NCBI GenBank assembly: GCA_945865405.1
Contig: CAMBDS010000002.1
Coordinates: 164,886 to 228,885, forward strand
Source: Caldithrix abyssi DSM 13497
GTDB taxonomy: Bacteria > Electryoneota > AABM5-125-24 > Hatepunaeales > Hatepunaeaceae
Length of the DNA stretch: 64,000 bases
Direction: 5' to 3'
Shown here: positions 9,362-18,306 of the stretch, one piece after another
Layout of the letters: the number at the start of each line of letters is the position of its first letter
How positions within the stretch are numbered: the first letter of the stretch is position 1
Notes under the pieces: model-generated
What the model saw: the letters and a program-made list of their open reading frames with translations, nothing else
Database searches by the model: none
Told to the model about the DNA's origin: nothing
Made by a program: the position numbers and the translations under genes

Positions 9362-9937
9362 TTATCCTTGGGGTTTTGCTGTATGATCTTCGATCAATTT
9401 AATAACTGCCATGACCGTTTTTTCCAGGTCATCGTTGACTATTCTAAAGGGGTAAGCGTCCCCCTTCTCCTTTTCCATAGCGTAACGTGAAAGTCGGCGT
9501 TCAATCGAAACGTCGTCATCGCTGCCACGTTCTTTTAATCGTCGTCTAAGGTCTTCCAGAGACGGAGGATAGAGGAAAATCAGTAGTGAGTCGGGAAAGC
9601 TCTGCTGTATCGCCTCGCCGCCGTTGACATCGATATCGAGTAAAACGTTCTTACCTGCCTCAAGAGATTCTTCGATCGTGTCGTGATCGGTGCCGTAAAG
9701 GTTTCCGTGAACCTCTTCCCATTCAAGAAATCGCCCTGCTGCTATGCGGTGCTCGAATTCCTCTTTGGTAAGGAAGTAGTAGTGTACACCTTCCTTTTCG
9801 TAGTGTCGGATCGGCCTCGTGGTGCATGAAATACTATAGGTAATGTCGGGACGTCTTTTACGAATCTCTTTGATTACCGTTGACTTGCCACCACCAGAAG
9901 GAGCCGAAATAACGATCAGAGTGCCCCGACTACTCAA
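9362..9937 (-). CDS. gmk: guanylate kinase
   Basis: Phosphorylates GMP to GDP. The P-loop SAPSGGGKST is at residues 11-20, followed by SCTTRPIRHYEKEGVHYYF (GMP-binding) and LLDIDVNGGEAIQ. Length 191 is normal. Its ATG lies inside the end of the yicC gene (eight-base overlap) and its stop is one base before rpoZ, forming a yicC-gmk-rpoZ operon. Confidence 0.96.
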   Translation of the reverse strand: MSSRGTLIVISAPSGGGKSTVIKEIRKRRPDITYSISCTTRPIRHYEKEGVHYYFLTKEEFEHRIAAGRFLEWEEVHGNLYGTDHDTIEESLEAGKNVLLDIDVNGGEAIQQSFPDSLLIFLYPPSLEDLRRRLKERGSDDDVSIERRLSRYAMEKEKGDAYPFRIVNDDLEKTVMAVIKLIEDHTAKPQG

Positions 9938-10808
9938 GGTTTTGCACCTGCTCGCGCAGTTGCTCCAAGGTCTCCTTCATCCGGACGGCAATTTGTGAGA
10001 TCTCGAACAACCAACTTTTCGAGGCAATCGTATTCACTTCCCGACCCATCTCCTGCAAGACAAAGTTCAGCGTCTTACCAATTGCGCCATCTTTGTTCAG
10101 TGTGTCGTTGAAGAGATTAAGGTGGCTGTCAAGCCGGACAATTTCTTCCGTGATGTCAAGTCGCTCGGCGGAGATCGCCAGTTCTGTTTCGAGGCGATTC
10201 CGGTCGAGCCTCGCGTCATCGATCAGTTGCTCAAGACGGGTAGCGAGACGATTGCGGTATTCGGCAGTCTGCCCGGCGGCGAGCGCCTTAATAACTTCAA
10301 GGCCATCTCGTATCGTGGCAAGCCGTTCCTGCAGGTCTCTGGCGAGGGTGTCGCCTTCCCTTTTACCAGATGCGGCAAGGTCACCCAGAGCCGAGTGGAT
10401 CGCTTTTCTGGCAGTTTCCCAAAGTCTCTGCCGGGCTTCATCGTCGTCGCCCGACATGAACAGGTCGCCAGCCGCCAACAAATGCTCCAGCCGGATTTCG
10501 CCGGTAATACCTGCTAATTCCTGCAATTCGTGGAGATGCTTGATGTACTGGGTCGCCTTTTCGCGATCAAGTCTGACGCCTCCCGATTCTGCGTTGGATA
10601 GCTCCTCAGTCACTGCAAGCGTCACCCTGCCGCGCTCGACCTTGGTACGAATCAACTCGCGGATCTCGGTCTCAAACGGGTAGAGACCCTTCGGAATCCG
10701 TAGGGAGATGTCGAGGAAACGGTTATTGACGCTGCGCGCTTCGGCAACGACGCTAAGAGTTTGATCTCCGGCGCGTCCAACGCCAAAGCCGGTCATGCTG
10801 CGGGCCAA
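9930..10808 (-). CDS. yicC: YicC/YloC-family endoribonuclease
   Basis: Member of the YicC family, known as an RNase affecting small-RNA stability. It begins with the family-defining ARSMTGFGVGRA, continues with EARSVNNRFLDISLRIP and ends with the conserved helical domain (GKTLNFVLQEMGREVNTI, then KETLEQLREQVQNLE). Length 292 is typical. It is the first gene of the gmk operon. Confidence 0.93.
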   Translation of the reverse strand: MARSMTGFGVGRAGDQTLSVVAEARSVNNRFLDISLRIPKGLYPFETEIRELIRTKVERGRVTLAVTEELSNAESGGVRLDREKATQYIKHLHELQELAGITGEIRLEHLLAAGDLFMSGDDDEARQRLWETARKAIHSALGDLAASGKREGDTLARDLQERLATIRDGLEVIKALAAGQTAEYRNRLATRLEQLIDDARLDRNRLETELAISAERLDITEEIVRLDSHLNLFNDTLNKDGAIGKTLNFVLQEMGREVNTIASKSWLFEISQIAVRMKETLEQLREQVQNLE

Positions 10809-10857
10809 GTGCTACTCGATGCTAAAAATTAAGAAAAAATGGAGTGGTGCGAATTTG

Positions 10858-10887
10858 CTGCTGTAAGACGAGGGCGTCTGCCAGCAG
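10858..10887. repeat. intergenic palindrome, GCAGACGAGGGCGTCTGC family
   Basis: Imperfect hairpin with arms CTGCTG..AGACG and CGTCT..CAGCAG around loop AGGG. It shares the 14-base core AGACGAGGGCGTCT with the perfect copy at 5356-5381. It lies in the 96-base gap between the porV-like gene and yicC. Confidence 0.7.
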
Positions 10888-10904
10888 AAATCAACCTACT
10901 CGAA

Positions 10905-11912
10905 TTAGAACCGCCCCCAGCGTGCCGTCAACGATATCCGATGCGTGTCACCAAGATCGTCGTGGCCGATAAACGCATAATCGATTGAAACCAGCTTAAA
11001 TGCCAGTCCTCCCCCAAATGTCAATTCACCGTTGTCGGAACCGGCTCGCAATGCGAGGATCTTGCGGACCAAATACTCCGCCCCGGCATGATACTCGAAT
11101 GCCTCTTTTTCGCCGATAGACTCAGTTCGATAAGCGCCATCAGCGAGAATGGTAAAGTCAGCCTCTAACACTGGCAGCGGCAACATCACGCTTCCCCCAA
11201 GCCGAAATGTCGAGACGATAACCTCAGTGCGACCGGTCTTTTCGGATTTAATCAGCGTCCCTAAAAGATCCCGAACTGCAAACCCCACTGCAAACAAAGG
11301 AGCCCCCTCCCAGTGCTTCATCAGCCCGGCATCCAATCCGAGCCCGTAATGGCGGTAGCTTCCGATGTGCTTGAAAATCAACTTGGGCGCAACACCCCAA
11401 CTTAAGCCCAGATCGTTGATCCATCCTGCGGCATTGTCCCACCGACCGGCTTTGGCAAGATAAAAAGCATATTCACCGTCATTAACATACTTATCGACCT
11501 CTATGCGATTCGCGTCTCCCATCGGCTGATCAGGATATTCAAGCGTTGTGAACGGTATGCCGTTAACCCCCAGCCGCAGCATCCCGACGGTGAGCGTTTG
11601 ATTAGCTTCATGAGGCATGCTGAACGCGACCGCATCATAATCGACAACGCCAGCGAAGCGTTCGGAATGCATCAAGCCAAGCTGCGCACGGTCAACTGAT
11701 GCCAACCCTGCCGGATTGAAGAAAAGACTCCACGGTTCGCCACTTGAAGCTGCAGCGGCTCCTCCCAAACCTTGAGAGCGAGCACCAGCTCCAGCAGCCA
11801 TAAATTCGCCGCTGTAGCGACCGACAACCTGCGCTACACCTTGACTTCCAAGGAATAGCATGCCCAACGCAAGCAGAATTGCTTGTGCATGAAGTCGATT
11901 TATTTGCATCAT
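10905..11912 (-). CDS. PorV/PorQ-family outer-membrane protein
   Basis: Signal peptide (residues 1-27, ending SQGVA) then the family opening GARSQGLGGAAAASS and LFFNPAGLASVDRAQLGLMH, followed by amphipathic beta strands to the aromatic-rich end SLTARWGRF, as expected of an outer-membrane barrel. Members of this family include PorV and PorQ of the type IX secretion machinery; with three T9SS-tailed proteins elsewhere in the window a role in that pathway is plausible, but the family is broad and this is inference. Neighbour lptD also encodes an outer-membrane barrel. Confidence 0.75.
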   Translation of the reverse strand: MMQINRLHAQAILLALGMLFLGSQGVAQVVGRYSGEFMAAGAGARSQGLGGAAAASSGEPWSLFFNPAGLASVDRAQLGLMHSERFAGVVDYDAVAFSMPHEANQTLTVGMLRLGVNGIPFTTLEYPDQPMGDANRIEVDKYVNDGEYAFYLAKAGRWDNAAGWINDLGLSWGVAPKLIFKHIGSYRHYGLGLDAGLMKHWEGAPLFAVGFAVRDLLGTLIKSEKTGRTEVIVSTFRLGGSVMLPLPVLEADFTILADGAYRTESIGEKEAFEYHAGAEYLVRKILALRAGSDNGELTFGGGLAFKLVSIDYAFIGHDDLGDTHRISLTARWGRF

Positions 11913-12077
11913 GGTAATTTACTTCATCCTTTCGATAGGGTCAAGAGTTATCTTAGTTCCAACAAATTAATTCAAACCTTTGTCAGTAATGTTCCTTCCG
12001 AGTTATGTTTCGTATCTTGGCGGGTGGACAAGAATGAATTCTCTTATTTTCTTCTTCTCTCATTCACTTCTTCCCCC

Positions 12078-14771
12078 TTACAACCCAAACACTCCCCCAA
12101 CTCCTTCGCGCTTCTCAACCTTTACGTCCTTCAAATGAGGTGACTTGACCGCGATATTAAGATAATATCCACTGAACGCACCGACTGGATTCCAGGTAAA
12201 CCTTCCCTCCCAGCAGTGCAACTCACGGTAAAGCGAGATACCCGTCGAGGCTATCTCTTTGTTGATTAAATCGACACGCATGTCGCTGCTGATTTTCCAA
12301 TTCTTCGTCGCCTGCATATCGAGATTAACGCTTGCCCAGGCGTTCTTGACCCTTGTGTCTGGTGATGTACGCGTTTCGCCGTAGCGCAATCCTATCCCCG
12401 CCGACCACGGTAGCGGGCTCGGCACCCAGACCTTGGGCGCAAAACGATCCTCGCTTATTGGTGCCAGAGTCGAGGTTGAGTCTTCACTCTTTTTCCCAGG
12501 TGCAGCCGGTCGATTGCTCTGAATTTTCAGCGATGTCGTCAAGTCATATCCCAACAACCGAAGTCCCCCTTCAGCAATCCGGTTGACCGTCACCCAGCGA
12601 CCGGGCGAGACCTCTATCTGATCATAAAAACTGTGTCGCGTCGAAACATCGAGACCCAGGCCAGAGATCGCTGCACCGCTTGAGTTTACAAGAGGTTTGA
12701 TCCGCAGGGAAGTCCCAAGATCGCTCCACCTCAAACTATCTGCTTTGAAATTGTGTGAAGTCGAGAGCCCCAGATCGAAAAGCTCACCTTTCAGTTCTTT
12801 ATCGGCCACTTTGCGTTTATACTCAAAAAGATTGCCTAACGAAATGCCGACAACCATCTGCTCATGTCTCGGAGTCGCCCCGAAGACATTGCCAGCAAAA
12901 CGGTCATAGAACCGTTCGGTACCCAAAGCATCGCGGAACTTTTCGTAATACCCCCACTTAGCCTCGCCAAAATCAGGGCTGTAATTCAAGCTGATCGAAG
13001 GCGCAAGCGTATGCCGGATTACATCAATACCAAACAGGTGAGGCCTGAACAAGCCGTAAAGTTTCGTCGAAAGCCCCGCTCCTGCACTAAAGGTTCTACG
13101 CGCGAGGAAGCTCTTCTGTTTCAATGAATCTACAGAATTGTCTGCACGCTGTTCGTAATCGATCCATTCATCGAACCAAGCTTCGGAATAACTGACAGTT
13201 GGCGAAAATGCCAACACCCCAAACGGCTTGGTCGAAGCCGTCATGCTGAGGTTATGCAACATCCCGGCACGATCGCGAGTAGTCTTAAAGGTACTGCCAT
13301 CGAGACGTGTCGTCTCTCGCGTGGTGCTGTTGTTTACGCCTGATCCACCGTAACGCCAGTAAACTTGATTCCACCACCTGGCGTCTTCCGGTTTTGTCCC
13401 TTCAGGAGCAGCAACAATCGGCGTCTGGTTCCTTGAGAACGACATTCTTGGGATCGACTGATCGAGGTTCCCCGTCGAAAGGTCTTCGACTCGGTTCAGA
13501 TTGACAGAAGCTGTATAAGGCGTCCCGGGCCAACTCTTGTTGTATGTGGCGTTTGACTGAATGGTTTGCCGTAATCGCTCATTAGGATTGCGCGATTTAT
13601 CCTTAAGGAAAGATTTATCAGAGACATAATAGGCATTCACATTCAAATTCGAGGAAGGAGACAAGATATGGCTGTGATCGATCTTCATGTCCCAACGTTT
13701 GAGTGGTTGGCCATTCAGGTCCTGATTAACGAAGGAACCGGAAACAGTCCCACGATAGACATATCGCAATGCATAATTAAAGTCCCCCCGGAAGAGGACG
13801 CCGGAACGTTCGTAATAGTCGAGCGAGCCGAGCAGGTCGACATAATCGTTGGGCGCCCAATAGTAGCCGAGTCCATTGAAGTATCTGCCTTGCGAAGATG
13901 ACTCACCATAGGTGGGGATCAAGATGCCGGAGTGCCTGCCGCCTTTAGTGGGAAATACGCCAAACGGCAGGATCGCCACCGGTACAGGCCCAAAATGCAG
14001 CACAATCGGTCTGGCGATGATCCTGTCTTTGATTATCAGCTTCATGTCCCGGCTCCAGAAGCCGTAGTGCGGTTCGTCAAGGCTACAAGTAGTGTAAACT
14101 CCATTGCGAATGTTGTATGTAGTCGCGTCGATCCGCTTGATGGTGCTGCCGTGATAGAAACCATCATCGTAATCGGTCGTCCCTTCGATCACCTTGCCTC
14201 GACGGGACTTGATGTCATAGACCATCCTGTCGCCGACGATTACCTGTTCACCATCCGCCATTTTGGGCTTCCCAATCATCCTAACCGAATCTGGTGGGGT
14301 ATCATCTGGCACCGTCTCAAGCGAGTCGAGCACGAGCGAATCGACGGCTGTTTTCGACCGTTTGTCCCGTTGCACGGTATCTGGAATGGCTTCGGCGTAG
14401 AGCTTATTATTTTCCCAATCGATCTCAATCTGCCCGGCCGTCAACTCCATCGACTTATAGTTGACCTTTGCGTCGCCTGTCAGGATTGTCTTGCGGGGAT
14501 TAAAGGTGATGCTGACGCGCTTGGCGGAGTAGGTGACAATAGAATCGAGGGGGACTTCGTCGCGGGTAGTGTCGGGGGGAAGGGCGAGGGAATCGACCGG
14601 TATCATAACGGAATCAGCTAGGATAAAAACCTGATCCGGTGTTGCGGGATTAGGAGTTGTCTCCTGAGCCTTGCCGTTCGACGCGAGAGACCATGAGAGC
14701 AGAATGACAGCAATCGCGACGCGATTGCTGCCTGTTACAACACGATAAGTTTGCCCGAGACGAAAGAACAA
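12078..14771 (-). CDS. lptD: LptD-like LPS-assembly outer-membrane protein
   Basis: Outer-membrane barrel that inserts lipopolysaccharide. After a signal peptide (cleavage near NGKAQ, about residue 35) comes an OstA/LptA-like region (ITFNPRKTILTGDAKVNYKSMELTAGQIEID, GDRMVYDIKSRRGKV, about residues 80-205), then DEPHYGFWSRDMKLI and a long barrel (LPFGVFPTKGGRHSGILIPTYGES onward). Length 897 fits the large FCB-type LptD proteins. The 165-base gap to the porV-like gene shows no clear terminator. LptD versus a related OstA-family barrel is the only doubt. Confidence 0.85.
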   Translation of the reverse strand: MFFRLGQTYRVVTGSNRVAIAVILLSWSLASNGKAQETTPNPATPDQVFILADSVMIPVDSLALPPDTTRDEVPLDSIVTYSAKRVSITFNPRKTILTGDAKVNYKSMELTAGQIEIDWENNKLYAEAIPDTVQRDKRSKTAVDSLVLDSLETVPDDTPPDSVRMIGKPKMADGEQVIVGDRMVYDIKSRRGKVIEGTTDYDDGFYHGSTIKRIDATTYNIRNGVYTTCSLDEPHYGFWSRDMKLIIKDRIIARPIVLHFGPVPVAILPFGVFPTKGGRHSGILIPTYGESSSQGRYFNGLGYYWAPNDYVDLLGSLDYYERSGVLFRGDFNYALRYVYRGTVSGSFVNQDLNGQPLKRWDMKIDHSHILSPSSNLNVNAYYVSDKSFLKDKSRNPNERLRQTIQSNATYNKSWPGTPYTASVNLNRVEDLSTGNLDQSIPRMSFSRNQTPIVAAPEGTKPEDARWWNQVYWRYGGSGVNNSTTRETTRLDGSTFKTTRDRAGMLHNLSMTASTKPFGVLAFSPTVSYSEAWFDEWIDYEQRADNSVDSLKQKSFLARRTFSAGAGLSTKLYGLFRPHLFGIDVIRHTLAPSISLNYSPDFGEAKWGYYEKFRDALGTERFYDRFAGNVFGATPRHEQMVVGISLGNLFEYKRKVADKELKGELFDLGLSTSHNFKADSLRWSDLGTSLRIKPLVNSSGAAISGLGLDVSTRHSFYDQIEVSPGRWVTVNRIAEGGLRLLGYDLTTSLKIQSNRPAAPGKKSEDSTSTLAPISEDRFAPKVWVPSPLPWSAGIGLRYGETRTSPDTRVKNAWASVNLDMQATKNWKISSDMRVDLINKEIASTGISLYRELHCWEGRFTWNPVGAFSGYYLNIAVKSPHLKDVKVEKREGVGGVFGL

Positions 14772-14807
14772 CTAAAACTTACCTTATCAATAGATTGAAT
14801 ATGTTAG

Positions 14808-15050
14808 TCACCAAATTTCCTTACCAATCGGAGGACCCCAATCAGTTTCAGGATGTATATTTTCCTTGGTAATTCTCGAAACCATTTCTGTTAGAGAGGG
14901 AAGGACGCGCGACTTAGGGGTAACAAATATCGAGCCGCTTCGTATTTTCAGTTCAACTTGCGATCCATCTGAAATACCCATCGCGTCTGCGATCTCTTGC
15001 GGTATTCTGACAGCAAGGTCATCCCCCCATTTCTCGACGGTAATTCTCAT
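14808..15050 (-). CDS. mazE: MazE/AbrB-type antitoxin, apparently without a toxin partner
   Basis: An 80-residue swapped-hairpin AbrB-fold DNA-binding protein: MRITVEKWGDDLAVRIPQEI...MGISDGSQVEL, then the MazE-like tail DWGPPIGKEIW that normally blocks MazF. The start at 15050 has GGAGAG eight bases upstream; a frame extending to 15077 also exists but lacks such a site. MazF would be expected directly downstream, yet the next gene (lptD) starts 36 bases on and no MazF-like frame is near, so this is an orphan, a regulator or a relic. Confidence 0.85.
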   Translation of the reverse strand: MRITVEKWGDDLAVRIPQEIADAMGISDGSQVELKIRSGSIFVTPKSRVLPSLTEMVSRITKENIHPETDWGPPIGKEIW

Positions 15051-15177
15051 TTTATACTCTCCAGATTGTCGCAACATAGAATATACTCCTCCAATCCTGT
15101 TGATAAAATAGACTCACGACTTTATTCAACATGTGGGGTGTTGTCATTTGCTTCCGCGTAATAATCTAAAATCAAAA

Positions 15178-16038
15178 TCAAGGATTGAATGTTGCTACAA
15201 CCCGGAAGCCGACTGGGTCACTTCCCCGGAAGGGCTCAGTTCTGCTTCGAAAAGCCGCTCGGCAATGTTCTGGGAGGGAATCCCACGCCCCGCCCCGAAG
15301 AACACGATCAGTACCTCCATTGGTGGTCCAAGCACTGCCGTCGGTTGGAGCGCCTAAGTAACCCCTGTAATAGTAATTGTTATGAACATTGTCGTGATAA
15401 AAATCCTCACACCATTCCAAAACATTTCCCGCCATGTCGTGCAGACCCCAGGCATTTGCAGTCTTTCCGCCAACTTGATGTGTTGATCCTGGAAAACCAT
15501 CATACCATGCATATGTGTCTATCTGGTCATAGATTGTATCATCCCCCCAATAGAATCGAGTAGTTGTCCCAGCCCTATATGCATACTCCCATTCAGCTTC
15601 CGATGGCAAGCGAAACCTCTCATTCAGCAAACGCTCAAACATCTGAACTTCGTCCCATGAGACCTTTTGTACTGGCAAATTGTCGCCTCGATAATTCGAT
15701 GAGTCGTAATGCATCACAGCACGCCATTGGACTTGCGTAACCTCATATTTTCCCATCCAAAAGCCCTCCGCAAATGTTACTTGGTGAACTGGCCACTCAT
15801 CTCCGCCTTGGTCCTGCTCGCCATTAGGTGACCCCATCTGAAATGTTCCTGCTGGGATCCAACACATGCGAATTGCCTGTCCTGTATTACCCAAAGAAAA
15901 GTTGCGCTCCTCACCTGCCACAGGACTCGTCGAAGAAATCACTGGACTGGTAACCTTAGAACAGCTTACGCCAGATAGAAGCATTAAAACAGCAATATTC
16001 CGGATCTGTTTCACTGGATTGTTTATAGAAAATCTCAT
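15178..16038 (-). CDS. SUMF1/FGE-sulfatase-domain lipoprotein
   Basis: Starts MRFSINNPVKQIRNIAV with lipobox LSGVSC (Cys26), so it is exported and lipidated. The rest is a SUMF1 (formylglycine-generating-enzyme-like) domain: IPAGTFQMGSPNGE, YEVTQVQW, LPVQKVSWDEV, RLPSEAEWEYAYRAGT, GNVLEWCEDFY, RVLRGGAWD and FRSRTEPFRG...GFRV. True aerobic FGE carries two catalytic cysteines near the end; only one (EHCRAAF) is here, so formylglycine formation is doubtful and a binding or structural role is likelier. AAGGAAGTG precedes the chosen start; an earlier ATG at 16065 would overlap rarA. Confidence 0.85.
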   Translation of the reverse strand: MRFSINNPVKQIRNIAVLMLLSGVSCSKVTSPVISSTSPVAGEERNFSLGNTGQAIRMCWIPAGTFQMGSPNGEQDQGGDEWPVHQVTFAEGFWMGKYEVTQVQWRAVMHYDSSNYRGDNLPVQKVSWDEVQMFERLLNERFRLPSEAEWEYAYRAGTTTRFYWGDDTIYDQIDTYAWYDGFPGSTHQVGGKTANAWGLHDMAGNVLEWCEDFYHDNVHNNYYYRGYLGAPTDGSAWTTNGGTDRVLRGGAWDSLPEHCRAAFRSRTEPFRGSDPVGFRVVATFNP

Positions 16039-16043
16039 CTTTC

Positions 16044-17465
16044 TCACTTCCTTCTCTTCTTCCACCAGCTCTCCAGCCGTTCCTTGATCTGTTTCTCAGC
16101 TCCGCGGTCAGTGGGGCGGTAGTAAATGCGATCCTCCAGACCCTCCGGCAAATGGTTCTGGCCTGAAACGCCACTCTCGACGTCGTGATCGTAGATGTAC
16201 TGCTTGCCGTAATCCATCTTCTTCATCAGCCCTGTCACCGCATTGCGCAGATGGAGTGGCACAGGTCGGTCGGGATCCTTCTGAACCTCAGCAGAGGCCT
16301 CGGAGATCGCGACATACGAAGCGTTGCTTTTCGGTGATGAGGCAAGGTAGATCGCCGTCTGAGACAGGTTCAGTCGCGCCTCCGGCAAACCGATAAACTG
16401 CACTGCTGAGAAGCAGGCTACCGACAGCAACAACGCGTTCGGGTTGGCGTTGCCGATGTCCTCCGAGGCGAGTGCGATCATCCGCCTTGCGATGAAGAGC
16501 GGGTCTTCGCCTGCATCAAGCATCCGTGCCAGATAATATACTGCCGCATCAGGGTCGGAACCGCGCATCGACTTGATGAAGGCGCTGATCGTGTCGTAAT
16601 GATACTCGCCTTTTTTGTCGTAGCGACCAGTTTTGACCATCAAAGCGCGTTCGAGGAGGGTGGTCGAAATGTTGACACCCCCCCTTGCCCCCCCCGCAAG
16701 CGGTGGGGGATTCGAATCTCCAGACTGCTGATTATCAGACCCCCCCCGCTTGCGGGGGGGGGTGGGGGGGGTGTTCTCTGCCACCCCAATCTCCGCCGCA
16801 ATCTCCAGCCCATTCAGAGCCGTCCTCGCATCACCTCCGGCGTAATTAACCAATGCTTCCCTGGCATCTGGTTCAAGCGATACGTCCAAACCATTCAACC
16901 ACTCATCTTGCTCTAAAGCCCTATCGATGATCTGCCCGATGTTTTCAGCCGTCAGTGATTGAAACCGAAAGACCCGACAACGTGAAAGCAGAGGCGAGAT
17001 CACCTCGAAAGATGGGTTCTCGGTCGTCGCACCAATCAGCGCAACAGTTCCGTCCTCAACTGCATGAAGCAGCGCGTCCTGCTGAGACTTCGACCAGCGA
17101 TGAATCTCATCAATGAAGAGGATTGTCCTGACCCCAAGATTGCGGTCTGACGCGGCTCGTTCGAGGATCTTGCGGACTTCGGGCACTCCTGTCGAGACGG
17201 CGGAAAGCTGGATCAGCTCGGCTTTGGTGCGCGCGGCAATGATCCGCGCCAGAGTCGTTTTTCCTGAGCCGGGCTCCCCCCAGAAGATCATCGACGGAAT
17301 AACGTCCGAGGCAATAAGTGCGCGCAGAATCCCCTTCGGCCCAAGCAGGTGTGTCTGTCCGAAGAACTCTTCCAGTGTCGTCGGGCGCATCCGCTCGGCG
17401 AGAGGTGAGGGCGGGCGAGTACTACCTGCAGGGGGGGGTAGGGGGGGGTTATTCACTCGATCCAT
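16044..17465 (-). CDS. rarA: RarA/MgsA-family replication-recombination AAA ATPase
   Basis: Clamp-loader-like ATPase acting at stalled replication forks. PLAERMRPTTLEEFFGQ opens the conserved part, then Walker A WGEPGSGKTTLA, Walker B LFIDEIHRWSK, sensor GATTENPSFEV, and the C-terminal tetramerisation region (DTISAFIKSMRGSDPDAAVYY). Conservation begins before the internal Met at 17390, so the start is upstream; ATG 17465 is chosen (TTG 17471 possible). Residues about 233-266 (NTPPTPPRKRGG...PPPLAGGARGGV) are an insertion encoded by an inverted repeat, and residues 7-20 (NNPPLPPPAG) look like a one-armed copy. The insertion falls in a linker, so the enzyme may still work. Confidence 0.92.
   Translation of the reverse strand: MDRVNNPPLPPPAGSTRPPSPLAERMRPTTLEEFFGQTHLLGPKGILRALIASDVIPSMIFWGEPGSGKTTLARIIAARTKAELIQLSAVSTGVPEVRKILERAASDRNLGVRTILFIDEIHRWSKSQQDALLHAVEDGTVALIGATTENPSFEVISPLLSRCRVFRFQSLTAENIGQIIDRALEQDEWLNGLDVSLEPDAREALVNYAGGDARTALNGLEIAAEIGVAENTPPTPPRKRGGSDNQQSGDSNPPPLAGGARGGVNISTTLLERALMVKTGRYDKKGEYHYDTISAFIKSMRGSDPDAAVYYLARMLDAGEDPLFIARRMIALASEDIGNANPNALLLSVACFSAVQFIGLPEARLNLSQTAIYLASSPKSNASYVAISEASAEVQKDPDRPVPLHLRNAVTGLMKKMDYGKQYIYDHDVESGVSGQNHLPEGLEDRIYYRPTDRGAEKQIKERLESWWKKRRK
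16675..16774. repeat. C/G-rich inverted repeat inserted in frame in rarA
   Basis: Left arm 16675-16710 (ACACCCCCCCTTGCCC then CCCCGCAAGCGGTGGGGG) and right arm 16739-16774 are near-complements, with CCGCAAGCGG at the turn of each arm and about 28 bases between. A one-armed relative (runs of C broken by TA and TGCAGG) lies at 17429-17450 in the 5-prime end of the same gene. No stop codon is introduced. Confidence 0.85.
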
Positions 17466-17833
17466 TCCCAAGTCTCATAATCCAATGTCACTGTCATCTT
17501 CTTACCGCAACAGTTATTCTCGACACTGGTTGCTCGAAGCAGTAAGTGTCCATTCTCCGCTTTGCTCAGCGTCCAGACCCAACTGGCACGTGTTACCGGA
17601 TCGATCATCAGATAGTCGTCGGTTTCCAGCGTCTCAAAAGTGGGAGGAAAAGCCTGATGGTCATCGTAATAGAATTTCACGGCATTCCCCACTGCGCCAA
17701 GAGTGCTTTTAACGTCCTCGATGGCGAATTTGTCCTTATCGTCATTGCACTTTTTCATGCCGATTCTTTGGCAAGATGCGAGCGTTAAGGCAAAAAGGAT
17801 AACTGTCAGGCGAATTGTGATTTGCGATTGCAT
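17453..17833 (-). CDS. small lipoprotein, paralogue of the next gene
   Basis: 126 residues with a signal peptide and lipobox LTLASC (Cys21). The mature part has FYYDDHQAFPPTFETLETDDYLMIDP, reminiscent of the region of secretion pseudopilins where a peptide chain must be mature before a threshold line of sequence, then WVWTLSKAENGHLLLRATS and YETWEWIE. I do not recognise a named family. The same layout appears in the adjacent 17914-18306 product, so they are tandem paralogues. Its last bases overlap the rarA start. Confidence 0.75.
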   Translation of the reverse strand: MQSQITIRLTVILFALTLASCQRIGMKKCNDDKDKFAIEDVKSTLGAVGNAVKFYYDDHQAFPPTFETLETDDYLMIDPVTRASWVWTLSKAENGHLLLRATSVENNCCGKKMTVTLDYETWEWIE

Positions 17834-17913
17834 AACGACCTCTTCAATTTAGATGTGATTCTGCACAAGAGTGCCTTTTGATTTATATAAATACACAGGC
17901 TTGAATTCCTGCG

Positions 17914-18306
17914 TTACTTATTGAATTTATAGGGTCGTTTCCATTTTTCTGTTGTATAGTCATAAATCAGCTTCAAATCTTTCCCAACCGGCGCAAGGGT
18001 GTTGCTTACCGCCTCAATACTGAGATGACCGTTGTTATTGACCTCCAACTTCCACGCCCACCCGATCCGCATCTCAGGCTCAAGCTCAACATAACCCCGC
18101 AAATCAAGTGTCTCAACTGAGTCGGGCAGTTTTTCGACTTCGCGCTTATAGGCTCGTATCCCGGCGCTGACAGAAATAAAGGCTCGCTCGACATCTCTTA
18201 GGTAGGCCTTATCCGAGTCGCTGTTCGGATATAGCCGTGAGTCTGAACAGGATTGAAAGCCAATCAGGATAGCCATAATAAGGCTATTGATTAGATTATA
18301 TTGCAA
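17914..18306 (-). CDS. small lipoprotein, paralogue of the previous gene
   Basis: 130 residues with a short signal peptide and lipobox IGFQSC. It shares with its downstream neighbour the pattern Y..E..KLPDSVETLDL..YVELEPEMRIGWAWKLEVNNNGHLSIEA and an ending with DYTTEKW, at similar spacing. Identity is modest, so the duplication is old. It follows directly (no gap) after the HAD phosphatase gene. Function unknown; exported and lipid-anchored by inference from the lipobox. Confidence 0.75.
   Translation of the reverse strand: MQYNLINSLIMAILIGFQSCSDSRLYPNSDSDKAYLRDVERAFISVSAGIRAYKREVEKLPDSVETLDLRGYVELEPEMRIGWAWKLEVNNNGHLSIEAVSNTLAPVGKDLKLIYDYTTEKWKRPYKFNK

Noticed and set aside
13932..14621. 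229-residue plus-strand frame
   Set aside because: Antisense to lptD; lacks any recognisable feature.
15178..16038. functional formylglycine-generating enzyme
   Set aside because: Only one of the two catalytic cysteines is seen, it is a lipoprotein, and no sulfatase gene is nearby.
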